Source: Cellulomonas fimi (GTDB lineage: Bacteria > Actinomycetota > Actinomycetes > Actinomycetales > Cellulomonadaceae). From it: a DNA stretch of 64,000 nucleotides. The DNA lies in NCBI RefSeq assembly GCF_028527925.1, contig NZ_JAPESW010000017.1, forward strand, positions 19,062 to 83,061, read 5' to 3'. Shown in pieces: positions 13,289 to 24,844 of this stretch. How positions within the stretch are numbered: position 1 is the stretch's first letter; the number at the start of each line of letters is the position of its first letter. Below the pieces are notes generated by a model. It was given only the letters and a program-made list of their open reading frames with translations. It searched no databases and had not been told where the DNA came from. The translations under genes and the position numbers were made by a program.

Positions 13289-14170
13289 TCAGGTGCTGAA
13301 CGGCTCGGCGTAGCGGGCGACCTCCTGGTGCCAGGCGTCGCCGTCGGGGCCGTCGAACGTCCGGTCGACGACGCGCGCGACCTGCACACGGACGCGGACG
13401 GCCACGTCGTCGCCGTAGCGGCCGCGATGGGCGTCGAACCAGCCGAGGTAGGCGACGAGCGCCTCGGGGTCGTGCGTGTCGGCGAGGGCGCCGAGCAGGC
13501 GGGTCGCGACGTCGACGGTCTCCGCGTCGGTGAGCGGGCGCGCGTGCAGGAGCGCGACGATGCCCCGGACGGCGCCGCCTGGGAGACCCGGCAGTCGGAG
13601 GAATCGCTCGATGAGGCCCGCGACGTCGTCGGTCGTGCGCAGGAGCAGCTCGAAGCCCGCGACGACGGCGACGGGCGAGGTCGCCGTGACGAGGTCGCGG
13701 AGCACGGTGGCCTCGTCGGCGCGCGCGTCGACCCACCCGCGGATCGTGGCGATCGCGGCAGGCAGGTCGTCGTCGGGGAGCAGCAGCCCGCGCACCACGA
13801 CCGGGTCGGTGGCGACGACGAGCACCGCGTCGTCGGCGCCGGGGAGCGCCTGGTCGGCGTAGGGGATCTCACGCAGCGAGTCGGGGGGGAACCGCGGGGC
13901 GCCGGGCGGCTCGCGGCGGTCGGGCGGTCGGGCGGTGACGAGCCCGACGGTGAGCGGGCCGTCGGGGGCCGTGCCGAACACCGGCTGGTCGGGGACGACC
14001 TCGACGTCCAGCGCGAAGCCGTCGCCGCGGAAGGGCGTCGCGCCGGCGGGCACGGGTCGCTCGTCGGTCAGACGGGCCGTGCCGGTGAAGGCCGCGGACG
14101 CCGACTCGACGGCGTCGAGCCAGGAACGCGCGGCCGGGGTGCGTCGTGGTCCCGCGGACCGCCTGCTCAT
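13289..14170 (-). CDS. Hypothetical protein, downstream of LQRxAGN-motif gene
   Basis: 293 residues, ATG at 14170 with a strong GGGAGGTGG site. Not recognised. It is acidic and mostly helical in the second half (about 160-290), with no signal peptide or membrane helices. A short loop contains many prolines (TARPPDRREPPGAPRFPPDS, about 79-98). It begins 25 bases after the stop of the upstream gene at 14196-15362 and is probably co-transcribed with it, so any role in that system would be shared. No cysteine-rich or nuclease motif is visible. Confidence 0.65.
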   Translation of the reverse strand: MSRRSAGPRRTPAARSWLDAVESASAAFTGTARLTDERPVPAGATPFRGDGFALDVEVVPDQPVFGTAPDGPLTVGLVTARPPDRREPPGAPRFPPDSLREIPYADQALPGADDAVLVVATDPVVVRGLLLPDDDLPAAIATIRGWVDARADEATVLRDLVTATSPVAVVAGFELLLRTTDDVAGLIERFLRLPGLPGGAVRGIVALLHARPLTDAETVDVATRLLGALADTHDPEALVAYLGWFDAHRGRYGDDVAVRVRVQVARVVDRTFDGPDGDAWHQEVARYAEPFST

Positions 14171-14195
14171 GCGTCCACCTCCCGGTCGCGCGACC

Positions 14196-15362
14196 TCACC
14201 AGTTCGACTGGACGTTGGTCGCGACGTCGTTGGCGACGGGGTCGTTGTGCAGCGGCCACTGCCCGCCGGTGCTGTCGCCCGTCCCGGTCACCCTCGCACC
14301 GGACGTGGCGGACGGCGTGACGACACTCGCGGCGGGCGACGCGGAGTTGAACGCGACGGTCGTGCCGTAGTCCACGAGCCAGTCGGCGTAGTTGAGCATG
14401 ATCGCGGTCGTCGACGACGTGTCCTTGACGGCGAGCCAGCTGCGGAACCGGTCGCGACCGTCGGTCCGCACCAGGTGCTGCGTGGCCGTGCCGGACCCGA
14501 CGGTCCACGGCTGGTTGGTGGAGGGAGTGTCCTGCATCGACGTGTTCTGGGTGCTGGGGTCGGTCGCGCTGAAGGAGAACACCGTCTCCGGTCCGTACCA
14601 GGGACGGAAGCCCGCGTCGCCGTCGCGCACGGGCAGCGTGCTGCACGTGTCGGACACCTTGGTGCGCTCGCCGAAGATCGTCGGGGCGATGCGCGCGAGC
14701 AGACCCGGGGTGTGGCCGGTGGGCTCGTAGTAGAAGTTCCGCGACGACTCGTACACCGTCTGCAGGAAGCCGATCTCGTACCGCCCGACGCGCGCGGCCG
14801 GGCCGGACGCCCGTACCGTGCCGCTCGCCGTGTAGGTCGCGGAGGAGAGGTCGAGGTCGGTGCCGGTCTTGGTGACCGCCAGGGGCCGGGCGACGGCGGC
14901 GCTGAACGCGCTCGAGTCGAACGTCACGGCGCCCATCACGGACGCGGCGCCGCCGCGCGCGGTGGCGCCGAACACCGACGCGACGTTCGCGACGGCGCTG
15001 TCGGTCGTGCTGAACCGCTGCGGTGCGGCCGCACGAGCGCCGCCGCGTCGGTCGGTCCGGCGCTCGTCCTGACCGCGGCCGGCACGGTGGTCGTCGTCGC
15101 GCTGCGGGTCGCCGGTGCGCTCGAGCGGCGGCCGGGACCGGTCGAGCAGCCCGGCAACCGCGCGGTTGCCTGCGGTGCGCTGCAGGACCGTCACGGTGCG
15201 ACGCGTGGGGCGGTGCCCCGCTGTGACGACCGCGGCGGTCGTGGTGTCGGGGACCGCCGCGGGCCGGGGCGGGGTGCGGGCGGCGAGGCCGTGGGCGGGC
15301 GCGTCGCCGCGGTCGTGGTCGAGCGGGCCGCCTTGCGGGCGGTGGGCGCGGCTCTGCGTCAT
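14196..15362 (-). CDS. Protein with LQRxAGNxAV motif of injection-system-associated proteins
   Basis: 388 residues, ATG at 15362. The first ~120 residues are charged and disordered and contain VLQRTAGNRAVAGLL (about 59-73). The LQRxAGNxAV motif is typical of the N-terminal region of actinobacterial proteins linked to extracellular contractile injection systems, often with a DUF4157 metalloprotease. Here no HExxH or DUF4157 follows. The C-terminal part (about 130-388) is a Ser/Thr/Asn-rich, beta-looking domain of unknown type, with the segments RYEIGFLQTVYESSRNFYYE and FRSWLAVKDTSS. No signal peptide. No sheath, tube or baseplate gene lies in this window. It could be a stand-alone cargo protein. 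Confidence 0.6.
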   Translation of the reverse strand: MTQSRAHRPQGGPLDHDRGDAPAHGLAARTPPRPAAVPDTTTAAVVTAGHRPTRRTVTVLQRTAGNRAVAGLLDRSRPPLERTGDPQRDDDHRAGRGQDERRTDRRGGARAAAPQRFSTTDSAVANVASVFGATARGGAASVMGAVTFDSSAFSAAVARPLAVTKTGTDLDLSSATYTASGTVRASGPAARVGRYEIGFLQTVYESSRNFYYEPTGHTPGLLARIAPTIFGERTKVSDTCSTLPVRDGDAGFRPWYGPETVFSFSATDPSTQNTSMQDTPSTNQPWTVGSGTATQHLVRTDGRDRFRSWLAVKDTSSTTAIMLNYADWLVDYGTTVAFNSASPAASVVTPSATSGARVTGTGDSTGGQWPLHNDPVANDVATNVQSNW

Positions 15363-15460
15363 GACCGGCCTCCCCTGGTCGCTCCGCGCGTCGACGCCCG
15401 GAGGATGCGTCCAGCGTGCCGACGGCGCCGCTGCCCTCGCAACGGGGTGTCGGCCGCCGA

Positions 15461-15484
15461 TTCGGGCACCCGTCGCTGCCCGAA
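15461..15484 (-). terminator. Hairpin after the acetyltransferase gene
   Basis: TTCGGGC (15461-15467) pairs with GCCCGAA (15478-15484) across a 10-base loop. It is placed just after the stop of the leftward acetyltransferase and before the next leftward gene. There is no T-run, as usual for such GC-rich genomes. Confidence 0.5.
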
Positions 15485-15493
15485 AGGGCAGGG

Positions 15494-16171
15494 TCAGTCG
15501 TCAGCGGCGGTCGCGGGAAGGAGCTCGGCGCGCAGGGCCTCGACGCCGGTGAGCGTGACGGGCGGCCGCATCGCCTCGGGTCGGGCCTCCCACTGCTCAC
15601 GCGTCATGACGAACCGACGGTTCAGCGCGGCCTCGCCGTCGCGCACCATCGGGTCCGCACCGTTGTCGGCGTAGCCGAGGCGACGGGTCACACCGAGCGA
15701 CCGGACGTTGTCGGCGAACGCGCCGGTCGTCGCCCGCTCGGCGCCGAGCCCGTCGAACAGCAGGTGCAGGATCATGAGCCGCATGCGGGTGCCGACGCCG
15801 GCGCCCTGGTGTCGCAGGCCCAGCCACGAGCCCGTCTCGGCCGTGCGGAGCAGCGGGAAGTGCTTGGCGTACGCGCCCTGGATGCCGAGGACCTCGCCGT
15901 CGCGGACGACGCCGAGCTCGACGCGCCAGTCGTCGACCGAGAACGAGGCGCGGTTGCCCCACTGGTACGTGAGGACGCTGCGGGCGACCTCCGCGGGGGT
16001 GCCGCGTGTCCATGGCACGGAGAACGGCATGAGGTCGGGACCGTGGACGCCGTCGGCCGCGAGGCGCGCCAGGTCGGCGAGCAGGTCGTCGTCGAGGTAG
16101 CGGAGCTCGAGGTCACCGCTCGTGACGCGGACGCCGGCGAGGGGCCACAGGTCGACGAAGGGGGTCGTCAT
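15494..16171 (-). CDS. GNAT family N-acetyltransferase
   Basis: 225 residues from the ATG at 16171. Resembles ribosomal-protein/ antibiotic-type acetyltransferases that move acetyl from acetyl-CoA to an amine. The core reads VRDGEVLGIQGAYAKHFPLLRTAETGSWLGLRHQGAGVGTRMRLMILHLLFDGLGAERATTGAFADNVRSLGVTRRLGY in consecutive segments. Its RHQGAGVGTRMR stretch is the acetyl-CoA phosphate loop (Q/RxxGxG/A) and the N-x-x-S-L-G-V segment is the usual GNAT tail. A GTG at 16225 overlapping the previous stop (GTGA) would add 18 residues and is a reasonable alternative start. Substrate unknown. Confidence 0.88.
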   Translation of the reverse strand: MTTPFVDLWPLAGVRVTSGDLELRYLDDDLLADLARLAADGVHGPDLMPFSVPWTRGTPAEVARSVLTYQWGNRASFSVDDWRVELGVVRDGEVLGIQGAYAKHFPLLRTAETGSWLGLRHQGAGVGTRMRLMILHLLFDGLGAERATTGAFADNVRSLGVTRRLGYADNGADPMVRDGEAALNRRFVMTREQWEARPEAMRPPVTLTGVEALRAELLPATAADD

Positions 16172-16221
16172 GCCGGTCAGCGTGTCGACCGGCGAGCCGC
16201 CGGGCAACCCGATTGCCGTCG

Positions 16222-16785
16222 TCACCAGGCGTCGCCGCCACGTGCCCGGTCGGTGATGGCGGTCAGCACGTCGCCGTCGTAGACGGCCTCGGGCTCGGGC
16301 GTGACGGCGCCGTCCTCGAGGGTCGTCCACTGCCAGTGCGGTGCGACGCGGGCCGTGGTGCCCTGCTCGGCGAGCCTCAGGTCGAGCAGCACGCCGTACC
16401 GGTAGCCGAAGCGCCGCTGGAGCGCCTGCGCGGTCGCGAGGTCGAGCGAGCCGGGGGCGTCCGCGGCGTCGGCGCTCAGCTCGACGAGCAGCAGGTTGTG
16501 CTCGGGGCCGAGGCGACCGCGGCGGTGGACGATCAGGTGCGGGGCGCGTGCCGTCCCCTCGTCGAGCCGCACGGACGACTCGAGGACCATGCCCGACCGG
16601 TCGTACTCCGCGTCGACGTCCCACGTGCGCTCGACCGTGCCGCGCAACGCCCACCCGAGGTGGAACGAGATGGTGCGCGGGCTGGGCCGGCTGGTGCCCG
16701 ACGACGGCGCGAAGAGCGTCCACTGGTCGACGAGCGTGTTCGTCAACGCGATCCGGAGACGGGCCTGCAGGTCGGCGAGCAGCAT
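16222..16785 (-). CDS. Hypothetical protein
   Basis: 187 residues, ATG at 16785. Not recognised. It has no signal peptide or membrane segment. The sequence alternates short beta-like segments (ISFHLGWALRGTVERTWDVDAEY, then APHLIVHRRGRLGPEHNLLLVEL) with a helical middle, TAQALQRRFGYRYGVLLDLRL. The two phrases HLIVHRRG and NLLLVEL resemble conserved strands of small nuclease-like or adaptor proteins, but no catalytic set is clear. It precedes, and may be translationally coupled to, the GNAT gene through a GTGA overlap. Confidence 0.6.
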   Translation of the reverse strand: MLLADLQARLRIALTNTLVDQWTLFAPSSGTSRPSPRTISFHLGWALRGTVERTWDVDAEYDRSGMVLESSVRLDEGTARAPHLIVHRRGRLGPEHNLLLVELSADAADAPGSLDLATAQALQRRFGYRYGVLLDLRLAEQGTTARVAPHWQWTTLEDGAVTPEPEAVYDGDVLTAITDRARGGDAW

Positions 16786-16892
16786 GCGCGGACCGTACTC
16801 CCCCGACGTGCCCGCGCTGCGGGACCACCGGCCCGCGACAGCGCGGCCCCGCCTGCGACAGGCATCTGTCGCGCACCTCGCGCGACCCGGTT

Positions 16893-16907
16893 ACCGACCG
16901 GTCGGGT
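16893..16907. promoter_or_regulatory. TetR-type palindromic operator candidate before the ABC operon
   Basis: ACCGACCGGTCGGGT contains a perfect 12-bp palindrome CCGACCGGTCGG at 16894-16905. This form is common among TetR-family operators. It sits 46-58 bases before the GTG of the ATPase gene and between it and the divergent hypothetical gene. TAGGTT at 16937-16942 may be the -10, which would make the mRNA almost leaderless. No TetR gene lies within the window. Confidence 0.5.
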
Positions 16908-16950
16908 TTGCCGTCGACTGTGTGGGTCCCGGCGTCTAGGTTGGTCCGCT

Positions 16951-17874
16951 GTGACACCTGTCATCACCGCCCGTGGCCTCACCAAGTCCTTCGGCGACCT
17001 CGTCGCCGTCGCCGGCGTCGACTTCGAGGTCGCGTCGGGCGAGTCCTTCGGCCTGCTCGGGCCGAACGGTGCGGGCAAGTCGACGACGATGCGCATGGTC
17101 GGCGCCGTCTCGACGCGGTCCGGTGGCGACCTGCGCGTGCTCGACCTCGACCCGGACACGCACGGCCCGGAGATCCGCTCGCAGCTCGGCGTCGTGCCGC
17201 AGGAGGACAACCTCGACACCGAGCTCACCGTCCGGGACAACCTGCTCGTCTACGGCCGCTACTTCGGCCTCCCCCGCCGCGTCTGCGCCGAGCGCGCCGA
17301 CGAGCTGCTCGAGTTCGCGCAGCTGACCGAGAAGGCGAAGGTCAAGACCGACAACCTGTCGGGCGGCATGAAGCGTCGCCTCACGATCGCGCGGGCGCTC
17401 ATCAACGAGCCCCGCATCCTCATGCTCGACGAGCCGACGACAGGCCTCGACCCGCAGGCGCGGCACGTGCTGTGGGACCGGCTGTTCCGGCTCAAGGAGC
17501 GCGGCACGACGCTCGTCGTCACGACGCACTACATGGACGAGGCCGAGCAGCTGTGCGACCGGCTGGTCGTCGTCGACCACGGCCGGATCATGGCCGAGGG
17601 CAGCCCGGCGGAGCTGATCCGGCAGTACTCGACGCGCGAGGTCGTCGAGCTGCGGTTCGGGTCGAGCCGCAACGCCGAGGCCGCCGAGCGCATGGACGGC
17701 GTCACCGAGCGCATCGAGGTGCTGCCCGACCGTGTGCTGCTCTACGCCGACGACGGCGAGGCGGTCGTCGAGAAGGTGCTCGCGCTGGGCCTCGAGCCGA
17801 CGACCAGCCTGGTCCGCCGGTCCAGCCTGGAGGACGTGTTCCTCCGCCTCACGGGGCGGAGCCTCATCGAATGA
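16951..17874 (+). CDS. ABC-2 exporter ATP-binding protein
   Basis: 307 residues, GTG start close to a possible -10 (TAGGTT 16937-16942); no clear ribosome site, compatible with a leaderless message. Walker A GPNGAGKST (~37-45), Q-loop GVVPQEDNLD, ABC signature LSGGMKRRL (~137-145), Walker B ILMLDEPTTGLD (~157-168) and the switch histidine in TTHYMDEAEQL. The order of motifs and the C-terminal extension (SSLEDVFLRLTGRSL) match the drug or lipid exporter type such as DrrA and NodI. It powers export by the two permeases that follow, with stop-start overlaps of the ATGA type. Substrate is unknown. Confidence 0.95.
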   Translation: MTPVITARGLTKSFGDLVAVAGVDFEVASGESFGLLGPNGAGKSTTMRMVGAVSTRSGGDLRVLDLDPDTHGPEIRSQLGVVPQEDNLDTELTVRDNLLVYGRYFGLPRRVCAERADELLEFAQLTEKAKVKTDNLSGGMKRRLTIARALINEPRILMLDEPTTGLDPQARHVLWDRLFRLKERGTTLVVTTHYMDEAEQLCDRLVVVDHGRIMAEGSPAELIRQYSTREVVELRFGSSRNAEAAERMDGVTERIEVLPDRVLLYADDGEAVVEKVLALGLEPTTSLVRRSSLEDVFLRLTGRSLIE

Positions 17875-18725
17875 CGACGACGAGCACCCCGACGCCGACG
17901 CCGGCCGCGCAGCGCGCGCTCGACGCCGGCGTCCTGCCCCGCCGCTTCGGCTGGTGGTACGTCGCCGAGGCGCAGCTGCGCAGCATGAAGGCGTACGGCT
18001 GGACGATCGTCGCGAGCGGCGTCGGGCAGCCGCTGCTGTACCTGCTGGGCATCGGGCTCGGCCTGGCCGCGTTCCTCGACGTGTCCGTCGCGGAGGGTCC
18101 CGACGGCCCGGTCGACTACGTGACGTTCGTGGCGCCCGCGCTGCTGGTCACCGCCGCGGTCGGTGTCGCGATGGACGAGTTCACGTACGCGGTGATGTCG
18201 GGGTTCAAGTGGCGGCGGCTGTACTACGCGCCCAACGCGTCGCCGGTGTCGCCGCCGCAGATCGCGACGGGCGTCGTGGTGGCGTGCGTCGGACGGATGC
18301 TGTTCACGGTGGTCGTCTACTACGCGCTCATGGTCGCGTTCGGCGCCGTCGGCGACCCGGTGTCCGGCCTGCTGATCCCGCTGGTCGGGATCCTCGGCGG
18401 CCTCGCGTTCGGCCTGCCCGTCATGGCGTACTCGGCGTCGATCGAGGACGACCGCGGCCAGTTCGCGCTGATCCAGCGATTCGTGTTCACGCCGATGTTC
18501 CTGTTCTCCGGCACGTTCTACCCGCTCGACTCGGTGCCGCTCGCGTTCCAGTGGATCGGCTGGATCTCGCCCGTGTGGCACGCCTCGGAGATCGGGCGGT
18601 CGCTCAGCTACGGCTCCGCGCCGGGCGCGTGGCCCATCGGCGTCCACCTCGCGATCCTGCTGCTCATGGCGGGTGTCGGCGGTCTCGTCGCGGGCCGGAT
18701 CTTCACGCGGAGGCTGCGCGGATGA
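17871..18725 (+). CDS. ABC-2 type permease, first subunit
   Basis: 284 residues, ATGA overlap with the ATPase gene. About six membrane helices: near 45-65, 82-105, 135-160, 165-185, 195-215 and 255-275. The segment FVFTPMFLFSGTFYPLDSVP followed by WISPVWHASEIGR is the ABC-2 membrane-protein signature (NodJ, DrrB type). Two different permease subunits with one ATPase imply a heterodimeric exporter. Cytoplasmic membrane. Substrate not predictable; the TetR-type site upstream hints at induction by a small molecule. Confidence 0.92.
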   Translation: MTTTSTPTPTPAAQRALDAGVLPRRFGWWYVAEAQLRSMKAYGWTIVASGVGQPLLYLLGIGLGLAAFLDVSVAEGPDGPVDYVTFVAPALLVTAAVGVAMDEFTYAVMSGFKWRRLYYAPNASPVSPPQIATGVVVACVGRMLFTVVVYYALMVAFGAVGDPVSGLLIPLVGILGGLAFGLPVMAYSASIEDDRGQFALIQRFVFTPMFLFSGTFYPLDSVPLAFQWIGWISPVWHASEIGRSLSYGSAPGAWPIGVHLAILLLMAGVGGLVAGRIFTRRLRG

Positions 18726-19558
18726 CGACGACGACCGCCACCACCCGCCCTGCACCGCGCAGACGGGCCCGCGGCGGCGTGCGCGCGCTCTACGCGGGCA
18801 ACGCGGGCGCCGTCGTCGAGCGCGGGCTGCGCGCGACCCGGTCCGGCAACTGGGTCATCGTGCTGTCCGGCTTCTTCGAGCCCGTGTTCTACCTGCTCGC
18901 GATGGGCTACGGCCTCGGCACGTTCGTCGGCGACGTCACGATGGCGTCGGGCGAGACGATCTCGTACGCCGCGTTCGTCGCACCCGCGCTGCTCGCGGTG
19001 TCGGCGATGAACGGCGCCGTGTACGACTCGACGTGGAACGTCTTCTTCAAGATGCACTTCGGCAAGATCTACGACGCGATGCTCGCGACGTCGATCGGTC
19101 CGCTCGACGTGGCGCTCGGCGAGATCTCGTACGCGCTGCTCCGGGGCGGGGTCTACGCGCTCGGGTTCCTCACGGTCATGCAGGTCATGGGGCTCAACCT
19201 GGCCTGGACGGCGTTCCTGTCGCTGCCCGCGCTGCTGCTCATCGCCTTCGGGTTCGCGTCCGTCGGGATGGCCGTCACGAGCTACATGAAGACCTTCCAG
19301 CAGATGGACTGGATCAACTTCGTCATGCTCCCGATGTTCCTGTTCTCGGCCACGTTCTACCCGCTGACCGTCTACCCCGAGGCCGTGCAGTGGTTCATCA
19401 AGGCGCTGCCCCTGTGGCACGGCGTCGAGCTGGTCCGCGGCCTGACGACCGGCGAGCTGTCCCCCGTCATGTGGGGGCACGTCGCGTACTTCATCGGCAT
19501 GGTCGTCCTGGGCGTCGCGTTCACCACGACGCGCCTGCGCGCCCTCTTCCTCGACTGA
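18722..19558 (+). CDS. ABC-2 type permease, second subunit
   Basis: 278 residues, again starting in an ATGA overlap. Six membrane helices; the same signature is seen as in the first permease: FVMLPMFLFSATFYPLTVYP followed by ALPLWHGVELVRGL. The two permeases are paralogous but diverged, with the N-terminal 30 residues basic in this one. It ends the operon before a strong bidirectional hairpin. Confidence 0.92.
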   Translation: MTTTTATTRPAPRRRARGGVRALYAGNAGAVVERGLRATRSGNWVIVLSGFFEPVFYLLAMGYGLGTFVGDVTMASGETISYAAFVAPALLAVSAMNGAVYDSTWNVFFKMHFGKIYDAMLATSIGPLDVALGEISYALLRGGVYALGFLTVMQVMGLNLAWTAFLSLPALLLIAFGFASVGMAVTSYMKTFQQMDWINFVMLPMFLFSATFYPLTVYPEAVQWFIKALPLWHGVELVRGLTTGELSPVMWGHVAYFIGMVVLGVAFTTTRLRALFLD

Positions 19559-19691
19559 CCCCCCCGCGCGGACGACGAGATCGCGACGTCGGCGGGGAGC
19601 GAGACATCCGCGCGAGAGGGACACATCGATGTCGCACTCTCGCGTCGACGTCGCACCCGCTCGACGGCGGCAGCCCGTCCGGCATGACGAA

Positions 19692-19725
19692 CGGGCCCGG
19701 CACACCCCGAGGTGCGCCGGGCCCG
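19692..19725. terminator. Bidirectional terminator between the ABC operon and cellulase
   Basis: CGGGCCCGGC (19692-19701) pairs perfectly with GCCGGGCCCG (19716-19725) across a 14-base loop. It lies between the convergent ends of the permease gene and the leftward cellulase gene, so it can serve both. Confidence 0.85.
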
Positions 19726-19757
19726 TCGACCGTGGCGGTCGCCCTGAGGTCAGCGGG

Positions 19758-23047
<3,290 letters not shown>

Positions 23048-23159
23048 AGGGCCGCCCACCTGCCATGACGCCCGGATCCGGACAGCACCACGCCCCCCGG
23101 GCTCGAGGCCGGCGGAGGGCGTGGGAACCTGCAGCCCGGCACGTGGCCGGGGATTCGGG

Positions 23160-24128
23160 TCAGGCCGAGGGCGTGCCCTTCTCGTCGTCCGTCGTCGGGT
23201 TGACGACCGGGTCCGGAGTCGGCTCGGCGGAACCGGCGTCGACCGTCTTCGGCGCGGTGCGGCGCACGCGCTTCGCGGCCTCCGAGGCGCCGTCCTTGGC
23301 CTCGGCGACCTTCTCCGTGAGGTCCTCGCGGGCCTCCGCGACCTTCTCCGCCGCCTTGCGGGTCGCGTCCCGACCCTTGGCGACGGCGGCTCCTGCGGCC
23401 TCCCCCACGGCGTCCGCCGCGTCCCCGACCTTGTCCGTCAGGTCGTGGCGGGCCTCCTGCGCGCGCGACTTGAAGTCGTGCGTCGAGGACCCGAGCGAGT
23501 CGGACGGCTCCCACGGCTCGGCCCACGGGTCGACCTGCGACCGCGACCGGCTCCACGCGACGGCCGCGGCACCGACCGCCGCGACGCCCGCGACGACCCA
23601 GAACACCTTCGCGCCCGTGTGCTTGCGCTCGCGCTCGGCAGCCGCAGCCGCGGCAGCAGCAGCGGCCGCGGCCTTGGCGGCGCGCTTCGCGGCCTTCTTG
23701 CTCGTGTCGGACGAGACGTCCGCGGCCTTCTCGACAGCGGCCCCGGCCTTGACGGCGGCCTCGTTCATCGCGGCCACCAGGCGCGGCAGCAGGTCGTCCA
23801 CGAGCTTGTCGTGCGCGGTGTCGATCGCGGGCGACGCCTTCGCGGCGGCCTGCTCGACCTTGGGCGCCGCGGCGATGACGCTCTCCTTGTACGCGTGCTC
23901 GACGCGCGGGAGCAGCCACTCGACGAACGCCTCGACGCGTGGCGTCGTCCACTCCTTCGCGTGCACGGCGGCGTCGGACGCCTTCGAGGCGGCTTCCTTC
24001 GCGCCGATCGCGGCCGCGACCTTGGCCTGCGCCGCCTTGTCGGCGAGCGTGGCGGCCAGCTCGGCGGCCTGCTCCTTCACCTGCTCGGTGTCCACGTCGA
24101 TCGTCGTGCGGCTCTTGCTGAAGCCCAT
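23160..24128 (-). CDS. Ala/Lys-rich helical membrane protein of unknown function
   Basis: 322 residues, ATG at 24128 with GGGAGAG upstream. Long amphipathic Ala/Lys/Glu helices resembling apolipoprotein or late-embryogenesis repeats fill ~15-175 and ~225-300. In the middle is one membrane helix, VFWVVAGVAAVGAAAVAW (about 194-211), preceded by a poly-alanine run and basic residues. The second helical part has repeated AEKVAEA and VGDAADAVGEAAG elements. A similar small gene lies before ppiA in related genomes. No catalytic motif. Possibly a coiled envelope scaffold; this is inference. Confidence 0.65.
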   Translation of the reverse strand: MGFSKSRTTIDVDTEQVKEQAAELAATLADKAAQAKVAAAIGAKEAASKASDAAVHAKEWTTPRVEAFVEWLLPRVEHAYKESVIAAAPKVEQAAAKASPAIDTAHDKLVDDLLPRLVAAMNEAAVKAGAAVEKAADVSSDTSKKAAKRAAKAAAAAAAAAAAAERERKHTGAKVFWVVAGVAAVGAAAVAWSRSRSQVDPWAEPWEPSDSLGSSTHDFKSRAQEARHDLTDKVGDAADAVGEAAGAAVAKGRDATRKAAEKVAEAREDLTEKVAEAKDGASEAAKRVRRTAPKTVDAGSAEPTPDPVVNPTTDDEKGTPSA

Positions 24129-24294
24129 CGTCTCTCCCGGCTGCTGTGCGGGCGGGTGGGGCATGACCCATCCGCGCTGGTCGGCGGCACTGGTGTCCCA
24201 CTCTGCCACCGGACCTGCTGGGATGCAGTCCGGCGGCGCGACGGAGCACCCGTCCGCCTCTCGCACCGTCGGCGCTGCGTGCGAGACTGTCGGC

Positions 24295-24834
24295 ATGTTC
24301 GCGACCCTGCACACGTCCGCCGGTGACATCCGGATCGAGCTGTTCCCGAACCACGCGCCGCGCACCGTCGAGAACTTCGTCGGCCTGGCGACCGGCTCCA
24401 AGCCGTGGACCGACCCCGCGACCGGTGAGCAGCGCACCGACGCGCTCTACTCGAACCTCGTCTTCCACCGCGTGATCGACGGCTTCATGATCCAGGGTGG
24501 TGACCCGCTCGGCACGGGCCGCGGCGGCCCGGGCTACACCTTCGACGACGAGATCCACCCCGAGCTCGCGTTCTCCGAGCCCTACCTGCTCGCGATGGCG
24601 AACGCCGGCAAGCGCATGGACCCGACGACGGGCAAGGTCGGCGGCACCAACGGCTCGCAGTTCTTCATCTCCGTCGCGCCGACGACGTGGCTCAACGGCA
24701 AGCACACGATCTTCGGCAAGGTCGCCGACGACGAGAGCCGCGCCGTGGTCGACGCGATCGCCACCGCGCCGACGCGTCCCGGTGACCGTCCCGTCCAGGA
24801 CATCGTCCTGCAGTCGGTCTCGATCGAGGACTGA
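24295..24834 (+). CDS. ppiA: Cyclophilin-type peptidyl-prolyl cis-trans isomerase
   Basis: 179 residues, complete. Speeds cis-trans isomerisation of Xaa-Pro bonds and helps protein folding, in the cytoplasm since no signal peptide is visible. Cyclophilin core: FHRVIDGFMIQGGDP (catalytic Arg and Phe), GTNGSQFFIS, and LNGKHTIFGKV with the active-site His. ATG at 24295. The expected homology starts at the first residue: MFATLHTSAGDIRIELFPNH. The rhomboid gene follows immediately. PpiA beside a rhomboid gene and crgA is the usual actinobacterial neighbourhood. Confidence 0.96.
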   Translation: MFATLHTSAGDIRIELFPNHAPRTVENFVGLATGSKPWTDPATGEQRTDALYSNLVFHRVIDGFMIQGGDPLGTGRGGPGYTFDDEIHPELAFSEPYLLAMANAGKRMDPTTGKVGGTNGSQFFISVAPTTWLNGKHTIFGKVADDESRAVVDAIATAPTRPGDRPVQDIVLQSVSIED

Positions 24835-24844
24835 GCGGGTCCCC

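Noticed and set aside
16213..16950. N-terminal extension of the ABC ATPase to 553 residues
   Set aside because: Runs antisense through the divergent hypothetical gene; family homology begins exactly at the GTG at 16951.
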